A stretch of 64,000 nucleotides of DNA from Flavobacterium aeripolare. GTDB lineage: Bacteria > Bacteroidota > Bacteroidia > Flavobacteriales > Flavobacteriaceae. The stretch lies in the NCBI RefSeq assembly GCF_013294025.1, contig NZ_JABSNL010000001.1:1-64000 (forward strand), read 5' to 3'. The position numbers and the translations under genes were made by a program. Shown here piece by piece: positions 36,337 to 46,369 of the stretch (within the stretch, counting starts at the first letter, position 1; every line of letters begins with the position of its first letter). A model generated the notes under the pieces. It saw only the letters and a list, made by a program, of their open reading frames with translations, did not search any database and was not told where the DNA came from.

Positions 36337-37613
36337 AATTTAAAAAGAAAAATGTAGTATCAATTATTCTTGGAGGTGGGCAAGGATCAAGATTATCTCC
36401 TTTAACTGCTACTCGATCAAAGCCAGCTGTACCAATTGCCGGAAAATACAGATTAGTTGACATACCTATTTCAAATTGTTTAAACTCTGACATTAAGAGG
36501 ATGTTTGTGCTCACGCAGTTCAACTCAGCGTCTTTAAATGCACATATTAAGAACACCTACACCTTTAACGCATTTAGTCAGGCGTTTGTAGACATACTTG
36601 CTGCTGAGCAAACACCTGAAAACCCAACTTGGTTTCAAGGAACTGCCGATGCGGTGAGACAATGCATGCCGCATTTTTTAAACCATGAGTTTGATTACGC
36701 TTTGATACTTTCTGGAGATCAGTTGTACCAAATGGATTTTAACGATATGATTGAAGCTCACATGAATTCTGGGGCTGAAATTTCAATAGCAACCCTACCA
36801 GTGAACGCTAAGGATGCACCAGATTTTGGGATATTAAAAACTAACGATAAAAACGAAATCATTTCTTTTATCGAAAAACCAGTTACCGCGCTTCTACCTG
36901 ATTGGGAATCTGATGTAAGCGATCAAATGAAGAGTGAGGGTAAAAAATACCTAGCTTCGATGGGAATCTACATTTTTAACAGAGCGCTTCTAGAAGAGTT
37001 GATGAGCGATCCTGATACTAAAGATTTTGGTAAAGAGATTATACCTCAAGCTGTAGGGAACCGTAAGATACTAAGTTATCAATATGAAGGCTATTGGACA
37101 GATATTGGTAATATTGATTCTTTCTTTGAAGCAAACATAGGTTTAACGGATGATATTCCTCAATTTAATCTATTTGATAACGATAATAAAATTTATACTC
37201 GTCCTAGATTATTACCACCATCTAAATTTCATAACTCGCTAATCGAAGAGTCCTTAATTTCTGAAGGTTGTATTATCAGTGCTGCAGAGATTAAGAAATC
37301 GGTTATAGGGATTAGAGCCCGCATTGGTAAGGAGACTATTATTCGCAACAGCTATGTTATGGGTAATGATTTGTATCAAAGTTTAGAAGAAATAGAGAGA
37401 GACATTGCAAACAGTAAAAACTTAATAGGTATTGGGGAACGCTGTCACATAGAGTGTGCCTTAGTAGATAAAAATTGCCGTATAGGAAATGATGTTTATA
37501 TAAAAGGAGGGAATCATTTAGAAGATTTTGCAAATGAACTTTATGTGGTTAAAGAAGGAATTGTAGTTATTAAAAAAGGCGCAATCATTCCTGATAATTA
37601 CCGCATAGGATAA
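36333..37613 (+). CDS. glgC: glucose-1-phosphate adenylyltransferase
   Basis: A 426-aa enzyme making ADP-glucose from glucose-1-phosphate and ATP. The nucleotide motif LGGGQGSRLSPLTATRSKPA (about 11-30) is complete. FQGTADAVRQ (about 101), FIEKP and the substrate site GYWTDIGNIDSF (about 254) follow. The C-terminal third is a left-handed beta helix. The start overlaps glgA by four bases, which indicates coupled translation. Confidence 0.97.
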   Translation: MKFKKKNVVSIILGGGQGSRLSPLTATRSKPAVPIAGKYRLVDIPISNCLNSDIKRMFVLTQFNSASLNAHIKNTYTFNAFSQAFVDILAAEQTPENPTWFQGTADAVRQCMPHFLNHEFDYALILSGDQLYQMDFNDMIEAHMNSGAEISIATLPVNAKDAPDFGILKTNDKNEIISFIEKPVTALLPDWESDVSDQMKSEGKKYLASMGIYIFNRALLEELMSDPDTKDFGKEIIPQAVGNRKILSYQYEGYWTDIGNIDSFFEANIGLTDDIPQFNLFDNDNKIYTRPRLLPPSKFHNSLIEESLISEGCIISAAEIKKSVIGIRARIGKETIIRNSYVMGNDLYQSLEEIERDIANSKNLIGIGERCHIECALVDKNCRIGNDVYIKGGNHLEDFANELYVVKEGIVVIKKGAIIPDNYRIG

Positions 37614-37667
37614 CAGGACTACAATTGCACTATTTTACATTCATTTACTATTACATCACAGCCTTAT

Positions 37668-39578
37668 ATGAGTACCGTACAAACACATTCTCTTTTTACT
37701 GATTTTGATATCAACTTATTTAAAGCAGGTAAGCATTACCGTTTATATGAAAAACTAGGCGCACATATAATTGAAAAAGACGGTGTAAAAGGCGTTTATT
37801 TTGCTGTTTGGGCTCCTTCAGCGGCGACAGTATCTGTTGTAGGTGATTTTAATTATTGGACCGGCGGAGCGCATTTATTACAAGTACGTTGGGATTCCTC
37901 AGGTATCTGGGAGGGTTTTATACCTAATGTTGGCCATGGCGCTATTTACAAATACAAGATAACCTCTGCTATAGGTGGCGTAGTGACTGAAAAAGCAGAT
38001 CCGTTTAGCTTTTACTGTGAGAAACCACCACATACGGCATCGGTGATTTGGGATTTAGAATATCAATGGGACGATCAAAAGTGGCTTAAAAACCGCAAAG
38101 ACTTTAATAATTTAGACAAGCCTTATTCAGTTTACGAAGTGCATTTAGGATCTTGGAAGCGTTCACATGACGGAACAAATTTTCTAACGTATTTAGATTT
38201 TGCTGTTGATTTAGTGACGCATGTTAAAGAAATGGGGTTTACTCATGTCGAGTTCATGCCGGTCATGGAGTATCCATACGATCCTTCGTGGGGATATCAG
38301 TTGACAGGTTATTTTGCACCTACATCACGTTTTGGAACACCGCAGGAATTCATGCATTTAATTGAGCGATTGCATCAAAATGATATTGGAGTGATACTTG
38401 ATTGGGTTCCCTCACATTTTCCTGATGACGCGCATGGGTTAGGCTTTTTTGACGGTTCTAATTTATACGAGCATCCTGATAGAAGAAAAGGCTACCATCC
38501 TGACTGGAAGAGTTTGGTTTTTAATTACGGTCGCAGTGAGGTTCGTTCCTTTCTAATAAGCAATGCACTATTCTGGCTTCATCACTACCATGTTGATGGA
38601 CTGCGAGTTGATGCAGTGGCTTCTATGTTGTATCTTGATTATTCTCGAAATGACGGCGAATGGGAACCTAACATCTTTGGTGGAAACCAAAATCTAGATA
38701 CCATTAGTTTTCTAAAAGATTTTAATGAGGCTGTTTATAGTAATTATGAAGGCGTACAAACCATTGCCGAAGAAAGTACCTCGTTTCCTATGGTTTCTAG
38801 ACCTACAGATATGGGTGGTCTCGGATTTGGAATGAAATGGATGATGGGTTGGATGCATGATACACTAACGTATTTTAAGAAAGATACTGTGTATAGAAAA
38901 TACCATCAAAACGAACTAACATTCTCGATGACTTATGCTTTTACTGAGAATTTCATGCTGCCTTTGTCTCATGATGAGGTAGTACACGGTAAAAAATCAA
39001 TTTTCGGTCGAATGCCAGGTGATGAATGGCAAAAGTTTGCAAATTTAAGATTGCTGTACGGTTATATGTTTACGCACCCCGGAACAAAGCTTTTATTTAT
39101 GGGATGTGAATTTGGACAAAGTGCAGAGTGGAATTTTGAACAAAGTTTAGATTGGCATTTATTGCAATATCCCTATCATAGTGGTATAAAAAAGCTTATT
39201 ACTGACTTAAATACAATTTATAAATCGGAACCTGCTTTGTATGAAAAACAATTTAGTGCTGACGGATTTGAATGGATCAATTATTCAGATCATCAAAATG
39301 CAGTTTTTTCTTTTATTCGAAAAGGAAATATGGAGAAAGACAACCTGATCGTAGTTTGTAATTTCACTCAAGTAGTACGAGAAGAGTACCGCATAGGTAT
39401 CCCAAAGAAAGGATCTTTGATCGAAATTTTTAATTCGGATGCTAAAATTTACGGCGGAAGTGATGTCAAAGACAGCAAAAAAGTCAAAATTGATGCTATT
39501 AGTTACGATGGTAGAGCACATTCCGCAGCTTTAGTATTGGGACCACTAAGTGTTAAGGTTTTTAAAATTACGCAATAG
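37668..39578 (+). CDS. glgB: 1,4-alpha-glucan branching enzyme
   Basis: A 636-aa GH13 enzyme adding alpha-1,6 branches to glycogen. An N-terminal CBM48 domain (about 25-130, VYFAVWAPSAATVSVVGDFN) is followed by the catalytic barrel with DWVPSHFP, the nucleophile in GLRVDAVASMLYLDYSR (about 309-325), the acid Glu in TIAEEST and LPLSHDEVVHGK with the third Asp. A C-terminal beta domain ends it. It is 54 bp after glgC. Confidence 0.97.
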   Translation: MSTVQTHSLFTDFDINLFKAGKHYRLYEKLGAHIIEKDGVKGVYFAVWAPSAATVSVVGDFNYWTGGAHLLQVRWDSSGIWEGFIPNVGHGAIYKYKITSAIGGVVTEKADPFSFYCEKPPHTASVIWDLEYQWDDQKWLKNRKDFNNLDKPYSVYEVHLGSWKRSHDGTNFLTYLDFAVDLVTHVKEMGFTHVEFMPVMEYPYDPSWGYQLTGYFAPTSRFGTPQEFMHLIERLHQNDIGVILDWVPSHFPDDAHGLGFFDGSNLYEHPDRRKGYHPDWKSLVFNYGRSEVRSFLISNALFWLHHYHVDGLRVDAVASMLYLDYSRNDGEWEPNIFGGNQNLDTISFLKDFNEAVYSNYEGVQTIAEESTSFPMVSRPTDMGGLGFGMKWMMGWMHDTLTYFKKDTVYRKYHQNELTFSMTYAFTENFMLPLSHDEVVHGKKSIFGRMPGDEWQKFANLRLLYGYMFTHPGTKLLFMGCEFGQSAEWNFEQSLDWHLLQYPYHSGIKKLITDLNTIYKSEPALYEKQFSADGFEWINYSDHQNAVFSFIRKGNMEKDNLIVVCNFTQVVREEYRIGIPKKGSLIEIFNSDAKIYGGSDVKDSKKVKIDAISYDGRAHSAALVLGPLSVKVFKITQ

Positions 39579-39677
39579 AAGTAATTTTTAAAGTGCGCTT
39601 ATTGTGAATTCCGTTTTTTAAGCTGTTGCAAAACAATAAATGCAAAATAGCGATAAAAAAGAGAGGAAGAATTATAC

Positions 39678-39689
39678 AACGATTTCGTT
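39678..39689. promoter_or_regulatory. 12-bp palindrome before the GH31 gene
   Basis: AACGATTTCGTT is a palindrome about 85 bp before the GH31 ATG. Nearby TAAGTTTA (39730-39737), after a T-run, may be a weak -7 element. The spacing suits a repressor site, but no regulator can be named. Confidence 0.3.
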
Positions 39690-39774
39690 AATAACAAGCT
39701 AATAATAAAGCTTTAAGACCTTTTTTTTGTAAGTTTACTAGCAAAGTGAAGGTCAAATAATAATAGCAAATAGT

Positions 39775-42174
39775 ATGATAACAAATACCGAATTAGAATA
39801 CAAAGGAGATTTATATCCAACAAAAATAGTGTCATTTGAAAAAAATGTAGACTCTTTTTATTTCAATACAGACAATAATGTTATTTTAAAAGTAACCGTA
39901 CTTAGAGATAGTTTAATTCGTTTTCGTTTTACAACAAAAGGCTATTTCAGCAATGACTTTTCGTATGCGATTGACACCACGCAATTGCATGGTTACAATG
40001 CTTTAGAATTTACTGATGAGGTAGATTATTACCAAATACAAACAAGCAAAGTAAAATGTAAAATCCAGAAAGCCGATTTAAGAGTATCTATCTATGATTT
40101 GTCTGGAGCAGTGTTGCTTGAAGACGAGCTAGGATTTCACTGGGAGGAGAGTTACGAGTTTGGTGGGAACATCGTTAAAATGAGTAAAGCTTCAAAAGAT
40201 GGGGAGTCTTTTTATGGTTTGGGTGATAAAGCTACCCAAATGAATTTAAAAGGCAAGCGTATTGAGAATTTTGCTACAGATCAATATGCTTTTCAAAAAG
40301 ACCAGGAACCTTTATACAAAGTGGTTCCGTTTTATATAGGATTACAAAATAAACAAGCGTACGGAATTTTCTTTGACAATACTTTTAGAACGTTTTTTGA
40401 CTTTTGTCAAGAGCGTAGAAATGTAACTAGTTTTTGGTCTGAGGGTGGTGAGATGAATTATTATTTCATTTATGGTCCTCAAATGGAGGATGTTGTTACT
40501 ACATATACTGATCTTACTGGTAAACCTGAGTTACCACCATTGTGGGCTTTAGGCTATCATCAGTGTAAATGGAGTTATTTTCCAGAGAGTAATGTAAAAG
40601 AAATTACAGCCAAGTTTAGAGAACTTAAAATCCCGTGTGATGCGATTTATCTTGATATCGATTACATGGAAGGTTTTAGATGTTTTACGTGGAATAAAGA
40701 ATATTTTCCTGATCCTAAAAGGATGGTAAAAGAGCTGTCTGATGATGGTTTTAAAACTGTGGTGATTATCGATCCTGGAATTAAAATTGACAAAGAATAC
40801 AATGTTTATCAAGAGGGTTTAAAGAACGATTATTTTTGTAAAAGAGCTGACGGACCTTATATGAAAGGAAAGGTGTGGCCAGGAGAATGTAATTTTCCTG
40901 ATTATACAAATCCCGAAGTGCGAGAGTGGTGGGCTGGATTATTCAAAGAATTAATTGCTGACGTAGGTGTCAAAGGAGTTTGGAATGATATGAATGAACC
41001 TGCAGTTATGGAGGTTCCTAATAAAACATTCCCTATGGACGTGCGCCATGACTATGACGGTAACCCTTGCAGTCATAGAAAAGCACATAATATTTATGGT
41101 ATGCAAATGGCTCGCGCTACTTATCACGGAGTTAAAAAATATACGTATCCTAAACGTCCTTTTATAATTACAAGATCTGCTTATGCAGGAACGCAACGCT
41201 ACAGTTCGTCATGGACAGGAGATAATGTAGCCACTTGGGAGCATTTATGGATCGCAAATATACAAGTACAACGTTTGTCTATTTCTGGAATGGGATTCAC
41301 GGGTTCAGATATTGGTGGATTTGCAGAGCAGCCTTCCGGCGAATTATATGCGCGATGGATTCAATTAGCGGTGTTTCACCCTTTTTGTAGAACACACTCA
41401 TCTGGAGATCATGGCGATCAAGAACCTTGGGCATTCGATACAGAAGTAATTGATATCACTAGAAAATTTGTAAATTTAAGATACCAGTTATTACCGTATT
41501 TATATACTATGTTCTGGCAGTATATTGAGGAAGGTGTTCCTATGTTAAAACCACTTGTATATTACGATCAAGAAGATACGCAAACGCATTATCGTAATGA
41601 TGAATTCATCTTTGGTAACCAAATCTTAGTTTGCCCTATATTAGAACCAAATTCTGTTGGGCGTAGAATGTATCTCCCAAAAGGGGAGTGGTATAACTAC
41701 TGGACAAATAGATTAGTTTGCGGTGGAAAAGAAATGTGGGTCGACACTAAGTTTGACGAGATTCCCTTGTTCATTAAAGCTGGAGCAGTTATTCCTAAAT
41801 ATCCGGTGCAGCAATATGTTGAGGAATTGGATTTTGACGAACTCACATTAGATTTATACTATAAAGAAGGAATTGAAAAATCTGTGGTGTATGAAGATGC
41901 GCAAGATGGTTATGATTATAAAAAAGGAAGATACAGCTTTTTAACTTTTCAGGTAACCGGTAAAGAGAAAGAGGTGATTATACAATTGCATAAAGAGGGT
42001 AAATTTGAAACTAATTATTCTGATTACAAGATTAACTTAATTGGACTACCTTTTAAAGTCAAAAGTATTCAGCTAAACAATGAAAGTGAAGATTTTAATT
42101 GCGATCAAATCAATGCAAATGGATACTTGATTGTGCCAAAAGAATTTCATGTTTTGCATTTAAGTGGGGAGTAA
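39775..42174 (+). CDS. GH31 alpha-glucosidase
   Basis: A 799-aa glycoside hydrolase of family 31. Catalytic nucleophile Asp in GVWNDMNEPAVMEV (about 400-413), acid/base Asp in SSSWTGDNVATWEH (about 479-492), and HQCKWSYFP (about 260) and HPFCRTHSSGD around the subsite. An N-terminal beta domain (about 1-230) and C-terminal beta domains surround the barrel. No signal peptide was seen, so it probably acts inside the cell, trimming maltodextrins from glycogen. It lies just after the glg genes (196 bp) and fits glycogen turnover. Confidence 0.93.
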   Translation: MITNTELEYKGDLYPTKIVSFEKNVDSFYFNTDNNVILKVTVLRDSLIRFRFTTKGYFSNDFSYAIDTTQLHGYNALEFTDEVDYYQIQTSKVKCKIQKADLRVSIYDLSGAVLLEDELGFHWEESYEFGGNIVKMSKASKDGESFYGLGDKATQMNLKGKRIENFATDQYAFQKDQEPLYKVVPFYIGLQNKQAYGIFFDNTFRTFFDFCQERRNVTSFWSEGGEMNYYFIYGPQMEDVVTTYTDLTGKPELPPLWALGYHQCKWSYFPESNVKEITAKFRELKIPCDAIYLDIDYMEGFRCFTWNKEYFPDPKRMVKELSDDGFKTVVIIDPGIKIDKEYNVYQEGLKNDYFCKRADGPYMKGKVWPGECNFPDYTNPEVREWWAGLFKELIADVGVKGVWNDMNEPAVMEVPNKTFPMDVRHDYDGNPCSHRKAHNIYGMQMARATYHGVKKYTYPKRPFIITRSAYAGTQRYSSSWTGDNVATWEHLWIANIQVQRLSISGMGFTGSDIGGFAEQPSGELYARWIQLAVFHPFCRTHSSGDHGDQEPWAFDTEVIDITRKFVNLRYQLLPYLYTMFWQYIEEGVPMLKPLVYYDQEDTQTHYRNDEFIFGNQILVCPILEPNSVGRRMYLPKGEWYNYWTNRLVCGGKEMWVDTKFDEIPLFIKAGAVIPKYPVQQYVEELDFDELTLDLYYKEGIEKSVVYEDAQDGYDYKKGRYSFLTFQVTGKEKEVIIQLHKEGKFETNYSDYKINLIGLPFKVKSIQLNNESEDFNCDQINANGYLIVPKEFHVLHLSGE

Positions 42175-42233
42175 ATAGTTTTATAATGATATAAATGAAC
42201 TAAATTATATAAATGATTAGTGAATAATATTTG

Positions 42234-42241
42234 TATTTTTG
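42234..42241 (+). promoter_or_regulatory. TATTTTTG promoter of the M48 gene
   Basis: Exact TAnnTTTG element 23 bp before the ATG at 42264. Confidence 0.55.
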
Positions 42242-42263
42242 TTAACTAATTAAATAAATAACC

Positions 42264-43082
42264 ATGAAAAAGCATTCAATATTAGTAGGATTAGGAATAG
42301 TAGGATTATTATTCTCTTGTGCTACAAACCCATTAACAGGTAAAAAAACTCTAAATTTTGTTTCTAACAGTGAATTGTTTCCAACATCTTTTCAGCAGTA
42401 TGGTGAATTTTTGAAAGAAAACAAAGTTATCACAGGAACTGCAGAAGCTAAGAAAGTAGAAACAGTTGGAATGAAAATTAAAGTTGCAGCCGAAAAGTAT
42501 TTAGCGTCTTTAGGACAAACAGCTTACCTAGAGGGATACCAATGGGAATATAAATTAGTGAATAGTCCTGATGTAAATGCTTGGTGTATGCCAGGAGGAA
42601 AAATTGTTGTTTATTCAGGGATATTACCAATTACTAAAGATGATGCTGGTTTAGCAACTGTAATGGGGCATGAGGTTTCTCACGCATTAGCAAATCATGG
42701 TGCACAACGTATGAGTGTTTCACAAATTCAAGAATATGTAGGTGCTGGATTATCAGTAGCGACTTCAGGAAAAAGTGCCGCAGCTCAGCAGGCATTTGGT
42801 ACTGCTTACGGTTTAGGATCACAATACGGAGTTATGTTACCGTTTAGTAGAAGTAATGAAACAGAAGCAGATAAAATAGGTTTGACACTAATGGCAATTG
42901 CAGGATACAATCCAGATCAAGCAATAGAATTTTGGTCAAGAATGTCGGCTAATTCAGATGGAGCTGCACAACCAGAATTCATGAGTACGCACCCTTCTGA
43001 TGCTACTAGAATTGCAAACTTAAAAGCGATGCTTCCAGAAGCAAAAGCTACTGCAGCTAAATTTGGTGTTGTATTTAAATAA
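42264..43082 (+). CDS. M48 metalloprotease lipoprotein
   Basis: A 272-aa peptidase with the lipoprotein signal LVGLGIVGLLFSCATNPLTG (lipobox Cys19). The zinc motif HEVSHALANHGAQRMS (about 134-149) has HExxH, and the third ligand Glu lies in NETEADKIGL (about 198). It resembles the LoiP/YggG-BepA group in the outer-membrane quality-control line. A single domain, no TPR. It stands alone with its own promoter and a UUCG-loop terminator. Confidence 0.94.
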   Translation: MKKHSILVGLGIVGLLFSCATNPLTGKKTLNFVSNSELFPTSFQQYGEFLKENKVITGTAEAKKVETVGMKIKVAAEKYLASLGQTAYLEGYQWEYKLVNSPDVNAWCMPGGKIVVYSGILPITKDDAGLATVMGHEVSHALANHGAQRMSVSQIQEYVGAGLSVATSGKSAAAQQAFGTAYGLGSQYGVMLPFSRSNETEADKIGLTLMAIAGYNPDQAIEFWSRMSANSDGAAQPEFMSTHPSDATRIANLKAMLPEAKATAAKFGVVFK

Positions 43083-43101
43083 GCGTTCTAACATATAGTT
43101 C

Positions 43102-43131
43102 AAAGCCAATTCTTCGGAATTGGCTTTTTTT
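43102..43131 (+). terminator. UUCG-loop terminator of the M48 gene
   Basis: AAGCCAATTC, tetraloop TTCG, GAATTGGCTT, then TTTTTT. Very strong. Confidence 0.93.
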
Positions 43132-43199
43132 ATGATTATTTTTCATACTTTTCATAAGTTGAAGAATAAATTAAATACATTAGTCCAAAATTATCTACT

Positions 43200-44504
43200 A
43201 TGAAATCATTACAAAAAGGAGACGAAAAATTAATAAATGCATGGGCCTTTTATGATTGGGCAAACTCAGTATACAGCTTAGTTATAGCTACAGCAATTTT
43301 TCCTATTTATTATGATTCGGTTACGGGTAACAATGGTGGTAGAGTTGAATTTTTAGGTACAGATTTTAATAATAGTACGCTGTTATCGTATTCATTGTCT
43401 TTTTCATTTTTAATCGTGGCGCTACTTTCTCCTATTTTATCAGGAATCGCTGATTATACTGGAAATAAAAAAAAGTTCTTAAAGTTCTTTTGTTATTTGG
43501 GATCACTGTCAGTTATTAGCCTCTTCTTTTTTACAGGTCAAGACACGCTTTGGATAGGAATAGTAGGAACCATTCTTGCTAGTATTGGTTTTTGGGGAAG
43601 TATTGTTTTTTATAACTCTTATTTGCCTGAAATTGCACACCCTGAACAACACGATAGGGTAAGTGCAAAGGGTTTTATGTTTGGTTATTTAGGTTCGTTA
43701 TTACTTTTATGCTTTAGTTTACTATTAGTAATGAAGCCAGATCTTTTTGGAATCACGGATAGCTCGTTACCAGCTAGGATTTCGTTTCTAGCAGTAGGGA
43801 TTTGGTGGATAGGCTTTGCACAAGTTACATTTTACTATTTGCCTAATAACGTATTTCATAAAAAGCCTGAGAAGGATTATATCTTTAAGGGATTAAAAGA
43901 ACTGAAAATAGTATTTAAAAATGTTCAAGAACAACTAGCGCTTAAGCAGTTCTTGATTGCTTTCTTCCTGTATAGTATAGGAGTTCAAACGGTAATTTTA
44001 TTGGCAGGATTATTTGGTAAAAAAGAATTAGGAATTGACACTAGTAAATTGATCATTATTATTTTAATTATCAATTTGGTTGCTATTTTTGGAGCCTTCT
44101 TGTTCTCTAGAATTTCAGAAAAAATAGGGAACATTAATACATTAAAAATCACCATAATGATCTGGTGTGGGATATGTGTAGCAGCATATATGCTTGATGC
44201 AAAAAGTGAATCAATAGACTTACAGTTTTATGCGCTAGGAGGGACGATAGGTATGGTTCTAGGAGCAATTCAATCGTTGTCACGTTCTACTTATTCAAAA
44301 TTATTACCAGATACAGAGGACCACGCTACCTATTTCAGTTTTTTTGATGTAACCGAAAAATTTGCTATTGTGTTTGGGACTTTTATCTTCGGGTTTGTGG
44401 GAGCGCTCACAAACTCAATGAGAAACTCTTTTTTAATATTGGCAGTATTCTTTTTACTAGGATTTGTAATGCTAGCCATGATAAAGAAAGAGAAGTCATC
44501 TTAA
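43200..44504 (+). CDS. Atg22/UMF1-family MFS transporter
   Basis: A 434-aa membrane protein with about 12 helices. The start NAWAFYDWANSVYSLVIATA is the hallmark of the Atg22/UMF1 branch, and YNSYLPEIAHPEQHDRVSAK (about 140-159) is a second family region. Substrates in bacteria are unknown. Yeast Atg22 exports amino acids from the vacuole. Its gene is 117 bp after the M48 gene and separated from it by a terminator. Confidence 0.9.
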   Translation: MKSLQKGDEKLINAWAFYDWANSVYSLVIATAIFPIYYDSVTGNNGGRVEFLGTDFNNSTLLSYSLSFSFLIVALLSPILSGIADYTGNKKKFLKFFCYLGSLSVISLFFFTGQDTLWIGIVGTILASIGFWGSIVFYNSYLPEIAHPEQHDRVSAKGFMFGYLGSLLLLCFSLLLVMKPDLFGITDSSLPARISFLAVGIWWIGFAQVTFYYLPNNVFHKKPEKDYIFKGLKELKIVFKNVQEQLALKQFLIAFFLYSIGVQTVILLAGLFGKKELGIDTSKLIIIILIINLVAIFGAFLFSRISEKIGNINTLKITIMIWCGICVAAYMLDAKSESIDLQFYALGGTIGMVLGAIQSLSRSTYSKLLPDTEDHATYFSFFDVTEKFAIVFGTFIFGFVGALTNSMRNSFLILAVFFLLGFVMLAMIKKEKSS

Positions 44505-44515
44505 TATTCGAAAAT

Positions 44516-44551
44516 AAAAAAGCTGCTATAATCACGTCATAGCAGCTTTTT
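44516..44551. terminator. bidirectional terminator
   Basis: AAAAAGCTGCTAT / ATAGCAGCTTTTT stem with a 10-nt loop between convergent genes. Confidence 0.92.
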
Positions 44552-44568
44552 ACATTGTAAAGTAGGGA

Positions 44569-45297
44569 TTACTTCATAGATATTCTACCTGATCCACTCA
44601 CTTTAGTTTCTTTTTTTAATGGTTTACCGCTATACGTGATGTCTCCTGAACCAGCTACTGTGGCTTGTAAGTCAGTGCTGCAATTTACACTAATGTCTCC
44701 TGATCCAGATAATGCTGCATTTACATTCATAGCAACTAGTTCGTCACTTTCAATATCTCCTGAACCTGCTAAGCTAGTATCATAACTCGTTGTCGTACCG
44801 GTCAAAACAATGTCACCAGAACCGCTAAGTGATGTTTTCACATTTTTAGCAATCAGTGAAAGATTGATATCTCCTGATCCTGATAGTTGTACCGATAGAT
44901 TGTCTGATTTTATTGTTGTTTTTGAAATAATACTTCCTGATCCTGCTAGTGAAACTGCAGATACAGCTTCCACGGGAACTGTAATCACGAGCCTTTTTCT
45001 ACTAGTGAAGTTGGTATTTTTATCTGGGTAAATAGTAAGTACATGATTAGTAACTTCGACAACCACTGCAGGAATAATATTTTCTTCGCCTTCAATTGTA
45101 ATATTTCCCTCTTTTCCATCGACTAGCAGAATATCAAAAAAACCTCCAACTTTTATTTGGTCATAATCAGCGGTGGTACGTTTTTCTGTTACAATGATGC
45201 CATTTCCTTTAATTTTTTTTCTTGATTTCCACTGCGCATTTGCTGCAAAAACGAATAATAGGCTTAAGCAAGCCGCTAGTTTGATACTTTTTTTCAT
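44569..45297 (-). CDS. head GIN domain protein (DUF2807), secreted
   Basis: A 242-aa protein with a signal peptide (MKKSIKLAACLSLLFVFAAN, cut after NAQ). It then has at least six LSGSGDI-type turns (about every 20 residues, 110-240), which build a right-handed beta solenoid. This is the Bacteroidota DUF2807 head GIN architecture, of unknown function and probably in the periplasm or on the cell surface. Last gene of the ECF sigma operon (7 bp after its neighbour). Confidence 0.9.
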   Translation of the reverse strand: MKKSIKLAACLSLLFVFAANAQWKSRKKIKGNGIIVTEKRTTADYDQIKVGGFFDILLVDGKEGNITIEGEENIIPAVVVEVTNHVLTIYPDKNTNFTSRKRLVITVPVEAVSAVSLAGSGSIISKTTIKSDNLSVQLSGSGDINLSLIAKNVKTSLSGSGDIVLTGTTTSYDTSLAGSGDIESDELVAMNVNAALSGSGDISVNCSTDLQATVAGSGDITYSGKPLKKETKVSGSGRISMK

Positions 45298-45304
45298 GAT
45301 TAGT

Positions 45305-46369
45305 TTATTTATTGGTTAATGATATATTTCCGTAATCGGCAGAAATTTTAATGCTATTGCCGGAATTCTTCTTGCTGTACCCAATGTACTTTTTACTTAA
45401 GTTCGTTTCCTCTTTACTGGTAATAATTAAGTCATTAGGATAACTAACGTTGGCATATTTTGTAGCAATTTCAAAATCAAAGTCAAACCCCTCACTATAG
45501 CCTAATTTAATATTGCTAAAGTTAGTGACTAAATTAATTGTATTTGCCTTTGCGTTAATGGATTTTAAATTGATATCGCTATATTTTGTATTGATATTCA
45601 AGCTGTTACTTAAAGTACCAATTTTCAATTTTAGGTAATTCCCCAAACCATTTAGATTTTTAACATTCTTAAAATCTAAAGTTCCGTATTTACTGGTGTA
45701 TTTAATAGCTGTAGCATTGAGTATAGCAACATTAGTATACTCTGAATTAAGGTCTAGTTGATTTACTTCATCAATAGCAAGTTCAGAGTATTTTGCGGTG
45801 ATACTTCCGTTGTTTAAAAACGAAATCTTTGAGTGATCGCAGTAGCTCATCGCAATAGTATTTTGTTCGTTTGTTAATCGTGCTAGATTCACTGTCCCAT
45901 ATTTACAATCTATTATTGTACTTGCTTTTAAGTCAGCTGCGGTAATGTCTCCAAATTTATTTGTCAACGATACATTAGCACTATTTCTTGGAATTTTCAC
46001 AATGTAATTGATTTCAAAGCTATTATTTCCATTTTTGTTTTTAACGTTTAAACTCGCTAAAATTGTTTTTGCTGTAACTATTCCCTTTAGTGCTACAATG
46101 TCTACAGCTATATCATTTAAACGTTGATTGACCCATTTTTCACTATTGCTACTGGCTTTAATAACAATATCAAGATCAATTTTATCCTCGTCCCAGCACA
46201 TTACTGTTATGTTTCCGTATAGATTCGAAATGGCTAAACTGGCATCAGAGTTTACCAGATAAGTTTTTTTAATGGTTTTCTGTTTTGTGATTGCAAAATT
46301 GCTTTCATTCGAAAAAACAACCAGCGGAATCAGCAAGAGTAATACAATGGGGCTAAGTAGTTTCTTCAT
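45305..46369 (-). CDS. DUF4097-like beta-repeat envelope protein
   Basis: A 354-aa protein with a signal peptide (MKKLLSPIVLLLLIPLVVFS). Short beta turns of about 20 residues follow: LTNKFGDITAADLKA, CKYGTVNLAR, TAKYSELAID, LNSEYTNVAI, TSKYGTLDFKN, NTKYSDINLKS, ATKYANVSYP. It looks like a beta solenoid related to DUF4097 and head GIN proteins. Its start overlaps the putative anti-sigma gene by 17 bp, so the two are coupled. Confidence 0.8.
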   Translation of the reverse strand: MKKLLSPIVLLLLIPLVVFSNESNFAITKQKTIKKTYLVNSDASLAISNLYGNITVMCWDEDKIDLDIVIKASSNSEKWVNQRLNDIAVDIVALKGIVTAKTILASLNVKNKNGNNSFEINYIVKIPRNSANVSLTNKFGDITAADLKASTIIDCKYGTVNLARLTNEQNTIAMSYCDHSKISFLNNGSITAKYSELAIDEVNQLDLNSEYTNVAILNATAIKYTSKYGTLDFKNVKNLNGLGNYLKLKIGTLSNSLNINTKYSDINLKSINAKANTINLVTNFSNIKLGYSEGFDFDFEIATKYANVSYPNDLIITSKEETNLSKKYIGYSKKNSGNSIKISADYGNISLTNK